Notes under the pieces: generated by a model
Database searches by the model: none
What the model was told of the DNA's origin: nothing
Seen by the model: only the letters and a program-made list of their open reading frames with translations
Translations under genes and position numbers: made by a program
Part shown: in pieces, positions 24,219 to 33,138 of the stretch
Numbering within the stretch: the stretch's first letter is position 1
How the letters are laid out: every line of letters starts with the position of its first letter
Assembly (NCBI GenBank): GCA_958443265.1
Contig: CAUCKA010000007.1
Coordinates: 1-64,000, forward strand
Source of the DNA: an uncultured Collinsella sp.
GTDB taxonomy: Bacteria; Actinomycetota; Coriobacteriia; Coriobacteriales; Coriobacteriaceae
Direction: 5' to 3'
DNA length: 64,000 nucleotides

Positions 24219-25289
24219 TTAATCTTCGGCATTGTAGCCAAAGCGGCGGATCTGTGCCTCGTCATCGCGCCAGCCGGCCTTGACCTTCACGTCGAGCTCC
24301 AAAAAGACCTGCGTGCCAAAGATACGCTCAAGGTCGCGACGGGCATCGATGCCGATATGCTTAATCATCTCGCCGCCCTTGCCGATGATGATGCCCTTCT
24401 GCCCCTCGCGCTCGACGTAAATCGTGGCGTGCACGCGCAGCACCTTCTTAGTCTGCTCGAGCGCGTCACAGATGACGCCCACGGAGTGGGGGATCTCGTC
24501 GCGGGTGCGACGCAGAACCTTCTCGCGTACAAACTCGGCCACGAGGGTCTCGTCGGACGCGTCGGTGCCCATGTCCTCAGGGAACCAGCGCGGGCCCTCG
24601 GGCAAAAAGTGAGCGACGGTCTCGATAAACGCATCGACGTTGAAGTTCTTGACCGACGACGTCACGATCTCGTCGTCATATTCCATGAGCTCGTGAGCGG
24701 CCTTGAGCTGTTCCATAACCTGGGCGGGATCGGCCTCGTCGGCCTTCGTAAGCACCAGGACCTTTTTGGAACGGGCGCTCTTGACACGCTCGGCAACCCA
24801 GGCGTCTCCCCTGCCGATGGGTTTGGTGGCGTCGATCAGAAACGCGACGACGTCTACGTCATTGAGCTCAAACAGGGCGCTCTTGTTGAGCTCGGATCCC
24901 AGGCCGTCCTTGGGCTTGTGGATACCCGGAGTGTCAACGAAGACCAGCTGGTAACCGGGGCGGTTGACCACGGCGCGCATACGGCGGCGGGTCGTCTGGG
25001 CCACCGGAGAGGTGATGGCGACCTTCTTGCCGTAACAGGCATTGAGCAGCGTGGACTTGCCGGCGTTGGGGCGACCGACCAGGGCCACAAAGCCGCTGCG
25101 GAAACCGGGTTCCACGTCGCCAAAGCCCACGAGGCTCTCATCCTCGTCGCACAGGGCATCGAGTTCCTCGTCGCTCATACCCTCAAACGGATCGAACTCC
25201 TCGACCTCGTCAAACAAATCGGCACCTTCAGCCTCGTCCAGGACCTCGTCATCCAAAACTCCATCGGTAGGCTGCATATTGTCGGACAT
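24219..25289 (-). CDS. era: GTPase Era with acidic N-terminal extension
   Basis: Era binds the 3' end of 16S rRNA and GTP during 30S maturation. The 356-residue protein carries P-loop GRPNAGKS (72-79), DTPGIH, the NKAD-type TKADEAD and the C-terminal KH domain with GKGGEMIKHIGIDARRDLE. Typical Era is about 300 residues; here residues 1-63 are a very acidic extension (many Asp and Glu) before the G domain. The start ATG has a good upstream site. Neighbours are the diacylglycerol kinase gene upstream and recO downstream. Confidence 0.96.
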   Translation of the reverse strand: MSDNMQPTDGVLDDEVLDEAEGADLFDEVEEFDPFEGMSDEELDALCDEDESLVGFGDVEPGFRSGFVALVGRPNAGKSTLLNACYGKKVAITSPVAQTTRRRMRAVVNRPGYQLVFVDTPGIHKPKDGLGSELNKSALFELNDVDVVAFLIDATKPIGRGDAWVAERVKSARSKKVLVLTKADEADPAQVMEQLKAAHELMEYDDEIVTSSVKNFNVDAFIETVAHFLPEGPRWFPEDMGTDASDETLVAEFVREKVLRRTRDEIPHSVGVICDALEQTKKVLRVHATIYVEREGQKGIIIGKGGEMIKHIGIDARRDLERIFGTQVFLELDVKVKAGWRDDEAQIRRFGYNAED

Positions 25290-25301
25290 GGGAATCCCTT
25301 T

Positions 25302-25679
25302 CTAAATAAAGTCGAGCGCGTGGGCAAAGACAAGCAAGCCAACGATCGCGGCTGTAATGGAAAGAACGTATACAGAGGCAGCGGCGATATCCTTCGCGCG
25401 CTTGGCCAGCGGATGCAGCTCCTGGGTCGCCAGGTCCACAATCGCCTCCATGGCGGTATTGCACAACTCGCCGTGAATCACCAGGCCACAGCAGATGATG
25501 ACCGTAGCCCACTCGGCAATATCGAGCCCCACGATGCAGCCGGCAATGACGGTGCACACGCCCGCCACGAGCATGACCTTGATATTGCGCTCGGTCTTGA
25601 CGGCAGTGACGAAGCCCTCCATCGCGTATGAGAACGACTTTAAAAAGGACGGATGGTCCTTGTTCGATCCGGGAATCAT
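25302..25679 (-). CDS. dgkA: Diacylglycerol/undecaprenol kinase family protein
   Basis: The 125-residue membrane protein has three helices and the DgkA signature E-x-x-N-T-A-x-E-x-x-x-D (GELCNTAMEAIVDLA) followed by HPLAKRAKDIAAASVYV. In Gram-positive bacteria such enzymes phosphorylate undecaprenol for recycling of the cell-wall lipid carrier. The ATG at 25679 has AGGAG six bases upstream. It lies between ybeY and era, the common phoH-ybeY-dgkA-era string. Confidence 0.92.
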   Translation of the reverse strand: MIPGSNKDHPSFLKSFSYAMEGFVTAVKTERNIKVMLVAGVCTVIAGCIVGLDIAEWATVIICCGLVIHGELCNTAMEAIVDLATQELHPLAKRAKDIAAASVYVLSITAAIVGLLVFAHALDFI

Positions 25680-25688
25680 AGACGGCTC

Positions 25689-26198
25689 CTAGTCGTGGGC
25701 ATGATTGGTTATGGGGCCGACGTGGACGAGTTTGGGGTCCTCGCCGCGCTCAAGCGCCAGGTCGCGCAGGATGGCATCCTCGCGTGCCTCCATGACCTCG
25801 GCCTCATCGTCCTCGATGTGGTCGTAACCCAGCAGGTGCAGCATTCCGTGCACGAGCATCAGTCGGCACTCATCGGCGGGGCTGTTGCCAAAGCCGGGGG
25901 CCTGGCGGGCAATAACCTGCGGGGCCAGGATAATATCGCCGAGCTCGAGCGTCTCGTCGGCGGGAATGTCCTCGTCAAAGGCCGAGTCACATTCAAACGA
26001 GAGCACGTCGGTCGTGCGATCGATGCCGCGCCACTCGTGGTTGAGCTCGTGCATCTCGTCCTCATCGACATACGAAAGGGAAATCTCGACCTCACGCTCA
26101 ACACCCTCGGCGGCAAGCACAACTGAGCAGATGTGCTCCACCTCCTGGGCATCGAGCAGCGTATCGAGCTCGGCATCGTTGCTGATCAATACACTCAA
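25689..26198 (-). CDS. ybeY: Endoribonuclease YbeY (rRNA maturation)
   Basis: YbeY is a metal-dependent RNase involved in 16S rRNA 3' processing and ribosome quality control. The 169-residue protein shows the zinc site H-x3-H-x5-H as HGMLHLLGYDH, plus LNHEWRGIDRTTDVLSF upstream of it. Translation starts at a TTG that overlaps the phoH stop as TTGA, with AAAGGAG five bases upstream, so coupling to phoH is likely. Confidence 0.95.
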   Translation of the reverse strand: MSVLISNDAELDTLLDAQEVEHICSVVLAAEGVEREVEISLSYVDEDEMHELNHEWRGIDRTTDVLSFECDSAFDEDIPADETLELGDIILAPQVIARQAPGFGNSPADECRLMLVHGMLHLLGYDHIEDDEAEVMEAREDAILRDLALERGEDPKLVHVGPITNHAHD

Positions 26199-27181
26199 CG
26201 GGACTCCTTTCGATCGTGTGCGCGCTGCTCACGCGCATCGTCGTATGCATCATAGGCCTCAACAATACGGCCCACCAGGGCATGGCGCACCACATCGGCG
26301 CGCTCCAGGTGAGAAAACGCCACATCGTCGACGCGACCCAGAATCCTTTCGGCATCGGCAAGACCGCCGCGACGACCCACCAGGTCACGCTGGCTCAGGT
26401 CGCCGGTAATCACAAACTTGGAATTAAAACCTAGACGCGTCAGGAACATCTTCATCTGCTCGGGCGTCGTGTTTTGCGCCTCATCGAGCACCACAAAGGC
26501 ATCACTCAGCGTTCGACCGCGCATGTAGGCGAGCGGCGCGATCTCGATCACGCCACGCTCCATAAGCTCATCGGTGCGTTCGCGATCCATCATGTCAAAG
26601 AGGGCATCATAGAGCGGGCGCATATACGGGTCGATCTTTTCCTCGAGGGTACCGGGCAAAAAGCCCAGGTTCTCCCCCGCCTCGACAACCGGGCGCGTCA
26701 GGATCAGGCGGCCCACCTCATGGCGCTTGAGCGCGGCAACGGCGAGCGCCATGGCCAGATAGGTTTTACCGGTACCGGCGGGACCGAGGCCAAACGTGAT
26801 GGTGGAAGAGCGGATGGCATCCACATAGCGCTTTTGACCGAGCGTCTTGGGGCGGATAACGCGACCGCGGTACGATAGCAGCACATCATCGCGAAGCGAT
26901 GTGGCCTCATGCTCGCCGTCGCGCAAGACGGCCAGGCAACGCGAGACATCGTCGGAAGAAAGGGTACGGCCGGCCGCCGCCTCGCGAAAAGCATGTTCGA
27001 AAAAGCGCGCCACGAGCTCGACCTCGTCCGGGTCACCGCTCACGGCGATGCTATCGCCACGGGCGACCACATGGGCGCGAACCAAGCTCTCGAGCGCACG
27101 AAGGACGCCGTCGCCGGCGCCCAAAACGCGCGAGGGATCAATCCCCTCGGGAACGGTAAGTCTAATCTTCGAGGCTTCCAT
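26195..27181 (-). CDS. phoH: PhoH family ATPase
   Basis: PhoH-like proteins are cytoplasmic P-loop ATPases often encoded beside ybeY and linked to RNA metabolism. The 328-residue product has an N-terminal domain and the PhoH core: RPKTLGQKRYVDAI, Walker A GPAGTGKT, EAGENLGFLPGTLEEKIDPYMRPLYDAL and Walker B FVVLDEAQN. The frame is open to 27301, but the ATG at 27181 follows AGGGAGG and starts the homologous part. It overlaps the mtaB 3' end by 20 bp. Confidence 0.95.
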   Translation of the reverse strand: MEASKIRLTVPEGIDPSRVLGAGDGVLRALESLVRAHVVARGDSIAVSGDPDEVELVARFFEHAFREAAAGRTLSSDDVSRCLAVLRDGEHEATSLRDDVLLSYRGRVIRPKTLGQKRYVDAIRSSTITFGLGPAGTGKTYLAMALAVAALKRHEVGRLILTRPVVEAGENLGFLPGTLEEKIDPYMRPLYDALFDMMDRERTDELMERGVIEIAPLAYMRGRTLSDAFVVLDEAQNTTPEQMKMFLTRLGFNSKFVITGDLSQRDLVGRRGGLADAERILGRVDDVAFSHLERADVVRHALVGRIVEAYDAYDDAREQRAHDRKESR

Positions 27182-28454
27182 GAACCTCCCTGCGTGCATG
27201 GACCAAGCCGGAATCATCGACTCCGATGATAGCAACATCGAGCAGGCACGGGGCTGTGAGTTCACAGGTATCATCAAGACGGGCATGATGGAACGAGCCA
27301 AGCGTCAAATTATCACCGTACTCAAGCACGGCGCGCTCGACGGTACCCACGCGACGGCGGGCATCGGCAACCGCGAGCTCCTGAGCCGCCGCGCGCATGC
27401 GACGGCTGCGCTCGGCCATGACCTCAGGCGGTACCTGGTCGGGCATGTCGGCGGCGAGGGTGCCGGGGCGCTTGCTATAGCGAAACACGTGCATGCGCGA
27501 AAAGCCCACGCGACGGCACAGCGCCAGCGACTCCTCGAACTCCTCGTCCGTCTCGCCAGGAAAACCGACGATAACGTCGCACGAAAGTGCGGCCTGTGGC
27601 AGGTTCGCACGGATCATGCGCACCGTATCCTCAAAGGCCTCGGCACTATAGGGACGGCCCATGCGATGCAGCGTCGCCGTGCAGCCAGACTGCACGGGCA
27701 GGTGCAAAAACGGGGCGATACGCTGCGGATAGCGCGCCATAACCTTAAGCAGGCGCTCAGAGATATCCATGGGCTCGACCGAGGAAATGCGCACATGCGC
27801 AATAGTCGTGCGCTCCATAATGGCCTCGAGCAGCTCATCGATTTCGACATGCTCGTCGGTCGCGCTCTTGCCGTCATAGGCACCCAGATTCACGCCGGTC
27901 AACACGACCTCGGGCACGCCGGCCTCCTGGGCCTCGCGAACTTGCTCGAGCACGGACTCGACGGGCACGGAGCGCTCGGGGCCGCGTGCCTTCCACACAA
28001 TGCAATAGGTGCAGCGATGGTTGCAGCCGTCCTGAATCTTCACGCCCAGGCGAGAGCGACCGAGCGCATCGACAACCTCGCCATCACTGCAGGCGGGAAC
28101 GCTATCGGACTCAACGCCCAACACCTCGCAGACACGTTCGGCGACATCGATCTTGGACGGCTCGGCGATCACGCGGTCGGATAGCTCCAGCAGCTCCTCG
28201 GGATGCAGGTTGACCACGCAGCCGGTCACGACCACATAGGGCTCGTTTTGATGGGCCAGCGCATGGCGGACGGCCTTACGGGTCTTGGCCTCGGCCTCGC
28301 CCGTAACGGCACAGGTGTTAATGACGATCAAGTCGGCATCCTGGGGCTCCACAATAGCAAAGCCCAGGCGCATAAGATCGGCAGTGATACGGTCAGACTC
28401 AACCCGGTTGACACGGCAGCCGAGGTTGACGACGGAAATATGGGGTGCGAGCAC
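27162..28454 (-). CDS. mtaB: tRNA (N6-threonylcarbamoyladenosine(37)-C2)-methylthiotransferase MtaB
   Basis: MtaB is the radical-SAM enzyme that turns t6A37 into ms2t6A37 in tRNAs reading ANN codons. The 430-residue protein starts at a GTG with VVNLGCRVNRVESD, typical of MtaB, and has VINTCAVTGEAEAKTRKAVR and the SAM motif CNHRCTYC near 143-150. It lies 9 bp downstream of dnaJ and overlaps phoH. With miaB and rimO in the same window all three common methylthiotransferase families are present. Confidence 0.95.
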   Translation of the reverse strand: MLAPHISVVNLGCRVNRVESDRITADLMRLGFAIVEPQDADLIVINTCAVTGEAEAKTRKAVRHALAHQNEPYVVVTGCVVNLHPEELLELSDRVIAEPSKIDVAERVCEVLGVESDSVPACSDGEVVDALGRSRLGVKIQDGCNHRCTYCIVWKARGPERSVPVESVLEQVREAQEAGVPEVVLTGVNLGAYDGKSATDEHVEIDELLEAIMERTTIAHVRISSVEPMDISERLLKVMARYPQRIAPFLHLPVQSGCTATLHRMGRPYSAEAFEDTVRMIRANLPQAALSCDVIVGFPGETDEEFEESLALCRRVGFSRMHVFRYSKRPGTLAADMPDQVPPEVMAERSRRMRAAAQELAVADARRRVGTVERAVLEYGDNLTLGSFHHARLDDTCELTAPCLLDVAIIGVDDSGLVHARREVHGSLED

Positions 28455-28463
28455 GCGGGCTCC

Positions 28464-29612
28464 TTAATCGAGGATATCGTCGAGGGCACTCTTGATACGG
28501 TCGGTCACCGACTTCTTACCGGAAGCGACGTCATCGCCCATCTCATCGGCAAAAGCACGGAGCAGCTCGCGCTGCTTATTGGAAAGATTGGTGGGAACGA
28601 CCACGCGCAGTTGCACGATCAGGCGGCCACGCGAACCGCCACCGCCAATGCGCGGCATGCCGTAATTATTGACGCTCACGGTGTCGCCGTACTGGGCGCC
28701 GGCGGGAACCGTCACCTTAACGACCTCGTCGGGCATAATGCCCTCGACCTCGATCTCGCAGCCGAGCGCAGCCTGTGCAATCGAGATATCGCTCACCAGG
28801 TACAAGTCGTCACCGTTGCGCTTAAAGCGCTCATGGTCGGCAACGCGCACGTTGACAATCAAGTCGCCCGAAGGCTCGCCGCGAAGGCCGGCCTCGCCAA
28901 AGCCGCTCACACGCAGCTGTCGACCGGTCGAAACGCCGGCGGGAATATCGATGTCGATCTTTTCATGCGAAGGCGTGCGGCCCTGACCGTCGCAGGTCTC
29001 GCAGGGATGGTCGATAACCGTACCCTCGCCATGACAGTCGGGGCAAGGCGAGGAAGACTGAACCTGGCCCAGGAACGAACGCTGAACCGTCGTGACGTAG
29101 CCCGTACCGTGGCAGCGGCCGCACTGCTTTTCCTGTGCGCCCTCTGCCCTACCGGTGCCATTGCAGTCCTCGCAAGGAGCAAGGCGGTCATAGCTGATAG
29201 TCTTTTTGCAGCCGAGCGCCGCCTCCTCGAGCGTCACCGAAAGCGAGATGGCCATGTCACGACCGCGACGACGCTCGCGACGGCCGCGGGCACCACCGCC
29301 GGCGCCGCCGCCAAAGAACGACGAGAAAAGGTCGTCCATGCCCATGCCGCCAAAGATGTCGTTAATGTCGACATAGCCAGAGCCACCGGGGCCGTCAGGA
29401 GAGCCAAAGCGATCGTAGTTTGCACGCTTCTGCTCATCGGAAAGAACGGAATATGCCTCGTTGAGCTCTTTGAACTTGGCCTCGGCCTCGGGGTCGTCCG
29501 AAACGTCCGGGTGTACGGTACGGGCCTTCTTTAGAAACGCGCGCTTAATCGTCCGCGCGTCGGCATCCTTTTCGACGCCAAGTACCTCGTAGTAATCCCT
29601 ATTTTCCGACAC
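28464..29612 (-). CDS. dnaJ: Molecular chaperone DnaJ
   Basis: DnaJ stimulates DnaK and binds clients. The 382-residue protein has a J domain with HPD (34-36), a Gly/Phe-rich region, a zinc domain of four CxxCxGxG units (CEDCNGTG, CGRCHGTG, CPDCHGEG, CETCDGQG) and both C-terminal substrate domains. I place the start at the GTG at 29612 with AAGGA seven bases upstream; the frame continues to 29678 but without homology. A second J-protein gene lies 81 bp upstream. No CIRCE operator or grpE/dnaK is seen here. Confidence 0.96.
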   Translation of the reverse strand: MSENRDYYEVLGVEKDADARTIKRAFLKKARTVHPDVSDDPEAEAKFKELNEAYSVLSDEQKRANYDRFGSPDGPGGSGYVDINDIFGGMGMDDLFSSFFGGGAGGGARGRRERRRGRDMAISLSVTLEEAALGCKKTISYDRLAPCEDCNGTGRAEGAQEKQCGRCHGTGYVTTVQRSFLGQVQSSSPCPDCHGEGTVIDHPCETCDGQGRTPSHEKIDIDIPAGVSTGRQLRVSGFGEAGLRGEPSGDLIVNVRVADHERFKRNGDDLYLVSDISIAQAALGCEIEVEGIMPDEVVKVTVPAGAQYGDTVSVNNYGMPRIGGGGSRGRLIVQLRVVVPTNLSNKQRELLRAFADEMGDDVASGKKSVTDRIKSALDDILD

Positions 29613-29693
29613 GACCGAATCCTTCCGACTTTCATTATTGTCACAGTGCGTCCTATACCCAAGCTGGGGCGGCCGCAAACAGAGGGTTTGATG

Positions 29694-30797
29694 TTAGTAC
29701 ATTCCGTACGGCGAAAGCATGGCACGCTGCGAGCAGCTCGCAAACCAAACCGACACGAGTGCAAACATAAATCCGTTGGCAAAACCGTTGGCAAACTGCA
29801 TCGCGCCGCGTTTCCACCACAGCAGGCTGCGATGAAGCACGCCGTCCGAGAGCACCATGAACAGGCCCATGGCAAACGGAATAAAGCACATCATGGCAAA
29901 GGCCGAGAACACGCCCGAGATGGCCGACAGCACCAAAAACGGCGCCACGATGCCCATCAGGTAAAAACCGGTACGGGCCTTGCCTTCCAGGCGCTCGGCC
30001 TCGACATGGGCACGGCCGACCAGGTCGCCGCCCGCGGCACCGTTGGTGCCGGCGTGACCCATGCCGCCAATACGAACCTCGTCGCCATCGTGCGTGCCGG
30101 CAGGAAACTCAATCGTCTGCTCGGAGGTCACGCGGGTTCGACCGCTGCCACCGCAATCGGGACAGGGGTCGGCGACGACCTTACCGGAACCGCCGCACTC
30201 GGGGCAGACCGACTGGAACGTGCCGGCGCCAAACAGGAAGGACAGGTCGACATCGATGTGGCCGCGACCGCCGCAGCTCGGGCAGGTATGCGCATGCTCG
30301 GACGAGACGGAGCCCGAGCCGCCACAGTGACCACAGGTATCAAAACGCGTATAGCGGACGGTCTTACGGGCACCGCCCTTGGCCTCCTTGGCGTCGAGCT
30401 TGATGTCGACGACCACGTTGGCGCCGTTCTCGGGATTGTAGGCAGCCTGCCCACGACGCTGCTGGCCCCAGGCGCCACCAAAGGGGAAGCCGCCCTCAAA
30501 GGGATTGCCATAACCCGTGCTGCCGGCGTAGCCGCCACCATAGGGCGAAGCCGTAGGAGCACCGGCAAAGGGATTGCCCGAGCGCATGGCGTCATAGCGA
30601 GCACGCTTCTGCTCGTCCGAAAGCACGGCGTAGGCCTCGGAAACCTCTTTGAACTTTTCCTCGGCATCCGGCTCTTTATTGACGTCCGGATGGAGCTTGC
30701 GGGCCTTTTGCTGGAAAGCCTTTTGTATATCACGCGAGGTGGCGTCCTTGGAGACGCCCAGGATCTCGTAGTAATCTTTTTCGTTCATCGTCGCCAT
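29694..30797 (-). CDS. Membrane-anchored DnaJ-like protein
   Basis: The 367-residue protein has a complete J domain with HPD (36-38), a Gly/Phe-rich segment (about 72-115), and a four-unit zinc domain (CGHCGGSG, CPSCGGRG, CPECGGSG, CPDCGGSG; 155-220). A short piece of the client-binding domain follows (FPAGTHDGDEVRIGGMG). After residue 275 it departs from DnaJ: three hydrophobic segments (about 278-298, 300-318, 336-354) form a membrane domain in place of the second beta domain and dimerisation tail. I chose the ATG at 30797, nine bases after AGGAGG. It lies between hemW and dnaJ. Confidence 0.85.
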   Translation of the reverse strand: MATMNEKDYYEILGVSKDATSRDIQKAFQQKARKLHPDVNKEPDAEEKFKEVSEAYAVLSDEQKRARYDAMRSGNPFAGAPTASPYGGGYAGSTGYGNPFEGGFPFGGAWGQQRRGQAAYNPENGANVVVDIKLDAKEAKGGARKTVRYTRFDTCGHCGGSGSVSSEHAHTCPSCGGRGHIDVDLSFLFGAGTFQSVCPECGGSGKVVADPCPDCGGSGRTRVTSEQTIEFPAGTHDGDEVRIGGMGHAGTNGAAGGDLVGRAHVEAERLEGKARTGFYLMGIVAPFLVLSAISGVFSAFAMMCFIPFAMGLFMVLSDGVLHRSLLWWKRGAMQFANGFANGFMFALVSVWFASCSQRAMLSPYGMY

Positions 30798-30855
30798 GCG
30801 CGGCAACCTCCTGCTCACAGCAGCGTATATAATGCGGTCATTCTACCCGAGCGGC

Positions 30856-32088
30856 CTAAGCTAGACCCCAAAACAGCTCGAACAGCACATTTCCATCGAG
30901 CCAACCCAAGTGGGTGGGAGCCAGACGGGCGCGAGTGCGACCTTCGATAACATCTTTCGATGTAACGCGCCCCGCATGCCCTTTAGCATCATCGGACACC
31001 CAGGAGGCAAGGCCCAACTCGAGCGCGCGGTCGCAAGCCGCCGCCAGCTCGTCCTCGGGGATAATGTTTGCCGAGCGAACCAACAGGTCAGACCCAACGC
31101 CGCGCGTCATGCGACAGGCGAGCATCAAATCCTCGGCTGCTGCCTCGCGCTGCGACAGACACTCGGCATCAAACGTCGTCGCAGCATCGTCGCGCTGTAC
31201 CAGACGCACGCGATACGCGTCGCCTCGAGCAAGTGCGCCGCAAAACAGCCCGGCCAAGCGAGCGAAGTCCCCAGCATCGAGCATGCCGGCGGCAGAGCGG
31301 CCCAGACCCAGGTAACCCTGTCCGGTCCAGTAGGCAATGTTATGGGCGCATTCATGGCCGTCGAGCGCGTAGCTCGCCACCTCATACGGGTGATAGCCGG
31401 CGGCACCCAGGAGCTCGCGCGCCACGTCCATGCAGGCGGCCTGAAAATCCTCGTCGGGCTCGAGCGACTCGTCACGGCACGCCATGCGATAGAGGGGCGT
31501 CCCCACCTCGAGCGTGAGCGGGTAAACCGACACATGATGCGGAACCGCCGCCAGCACGCCCTCGAGCGTACGCTTCCAACTCGCTGCGGTCTGCCCGGGA
31601 AGTCCGCACATAAGGTCGCACGACACGTCAAGCCCAGCGTCCTTGACCGTCGCGATGGCGGCGAGCGCCCGATCGGCATCGTGAATGCGGCCGATGGCGG
31701 TAAGTTCGGTGTTATCGAGCGTTTGCACGCCCAGAGAAACGCGTGTGACACCAACCTTGGCAAGCGCAGTAGCAAGCTCGGCGGTCAGCGACTCGGGATT
31801 GGCCTCGCAGGTAAACTCAACGGGGGCGCACCACGCACGAATACGCCGCGCCAGCTCCACCAGGCGCTCCCCCGCCAGCGACGGCGTGCCGCCGCCAACA
31901 TAGACGGTGCGGATCTGGTCGAGGGCCCCAGCCTTGCCAAAAGCATCGAGACGCGCGAACAACTGCTCAAAATAGGAATCGAGCGCGGCATCCAAATCAC
32001 ACGAAGCAAAGCTGCGCGAGTCGAAGTCGCAGTAGCGGCACTTTTGGGCACAGAACGGCACGTGCACGTACAGCGCGGTAACGGCCAC
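30856..32088 (-). CDS. hemW: Radical SAM heme chaperone HemW
   Basis: HemW, formerly called oxygen-independent coproporphyrinogen oxidase-like, is thought to deliver heme. The 410-residue product begins ALYVHVPFCAQKCRYCDF, with C13, C17 and C20 ligating the SAM cluster. It also has YVGGGTPS and the C-terminal HemN domain (ARTRLAPTHLGWLDGN). The fourth cysteine of the HemN CxxxCxxCxC motif is absent (CDF), as expected for HemW. It starts at a GTG two bases after the dusB stop. Confidence 0.93.
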   Translation of the reverse strand: MAVTALYVHVPFCAQKCRYCDFDSRSFASCDLDAALDSYFEQLFARLDAFGKAGALDQIRTVYVGGGTPSLAGERLVELARRIRAWCAPVEFTCEANPESLTAELATALAKVGVTRVSLGVQTLDNTELTAIGRIHDADRALAAIATVKDAGLDVSCDLMCGLPGQTAASWKRTLEGVLAAVPHHVSVYPLTLEVGTPLYRMACRDESLEPDEDFQAACMDVARELLGAAGYHPYEVASYALDGHECAHNIAYWTGQGYLGLGRSAAGMLDAGDFARLAGLFCGALARGDAYRVRLVQRDDAATTFDAECLSQREAAAEDLMLACRMTRGVGSDLLVRSANIIPEDELAAACDRALELGLASWVSDDAKGHAGRVTSKDVIEGRTRARLAPTHLGWLDGNVLFELFWGLA

Positions 32089-32090
32089 CC

Positions 32091-33134
32091 TTAAGCCTCC
32101 AGCGGATGAGGGGGCACCGATTCGCCGGCGGCAAGGGCAGCCTCGCAGGCCACCACATCATGCTCGATCTCATCGACCAGCGCCATAAACTCCTCATACG
32201 TGGAGCAGCGCACCACATGGGCACGCCAAGCGGCGGCATGGGGCATGCCTTTTAAGTACCAGCTTGCGTACGTACGGGCACGCGACATGAGCGGCAGGAG
32301 CTCATGCGTCAGCGTTAGGTGCTCACGCAGGGCGTCCAGGCGCTCGACAGAGCTGCGCGCCGGCACCGGTGTGCCATCGAGCGCAAGAGCGCGAGCATCG
32401 CCAAACACCCACGGGTTCCCGTAGATGCCGCGCGCGATAAACACCGCGCTGGCACCCGAGTTTCGCAGATGCACCGCGGCATCCTCGGCGGTGAACACAT
32501 CACCCGAACCGATCACGGGAATCTCAACGGCATCTGCGACCTCATCGACGACCGACCAATCGGCCTGGCCGGTGTAGAGCTGCGTGGCGCAACGACCATG
32601 CACGGCGACTGCGGCAGCCCCTGCGCCCTCAAGCATCTGGGCAAATGTCGCGGCATTGCGGTCCTCGGCATAAAAGCCTTTGCGAATCTTGACGGTCACG
32701 GGCACGTGCGCCGCGCCCACCGTGGCCTCGACGATCTTCTCCGCCAGGTCGGGCGTGCGCATGAGCGCCGAGCCCTCGCCCTTGGTAACAACCTTGCGGG
32801 CGGGGCATGCCATATTGATATCGATGAGCGACAGGCGATCGCCAACGCGCTCCTCGACGGCAGCGACGGCGCTCGCAAACTGATCGGGCTTGGAGCCGAA
32901 GAGTTGCACGCAAATCTGCTGCTCCTCGTCGGCCGGTAGCACCAGGCGCCAGGTCTTGTTGCTGGCATAGGCAAGGCCCGCCACGCTCACCATCTCGCTG
33001 TAGGCCAGGTTGGCACCGCGACGGCGGCACATGATGCGGTAGGCAGGGTCGGTCACGCCCGCCATGGGAGCCATAAGGAACGGCTGCTCGGCATAGGCGC
33101 CCAGCAGCCGCTTGCTGTATTCAGAAAGCGCCAT
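32091..33134 (-). CDS. dusB: tRNA-dihydrouridine synthase, DusB type
   Basis: The enzyme reduces uridine to dihydrouridine in tRNA using FMN. The 347-residue protein has the FMN barrel motif APMAGVTDPAYR, the catalytic cysteine in INMACPARKV, VTVKIRKGF, VHGRCATQLYTG and GSGDVFTAEDA. It follows lepA by four bases. Assignment to DusB rather than another Dus subgroup is by overall resemblance. Confidence 0.93.
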   Translation of the reverse strand: MALSEYSKRLLGAYAEQPFLMAPMAGVTDPAYRIMCRRRGANLAYSEMVSVAGLAYASNKTWRLVLPADEEQQICVQLFGSKPDQFASAVAAVEERVGDRLSLIDINMACPARKVVTKGEGSALMRTPDLAEKIVEATVGAAHVPVTVKIRKGFYAEDRNAATFAQMLEGAGAAAVAVHGRCATQLYTGQADWSVVDEVADAVEIPVIGSGDVFTAEDAAVHLRNSGASAVFIARGIYGNPWVFGDARALALDGTPVPARSSVERLDALREHLTLTHELLPLMSRARTYASWYLKGMPHAAAWRAHVVRCSTYEEFMALVDEIEHDVVACEAALAAGESVPPHPLEA

Positions 33135-33138
33135 AGAC

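Noticed and set aside
29613..29693. Search for a CIRCE/HrcA operator before dnaJ
   Set aside because: No TTAGCACTC-N9-GAGTGCTAA-like sequence is present here or upstream of the second J-protein gene.
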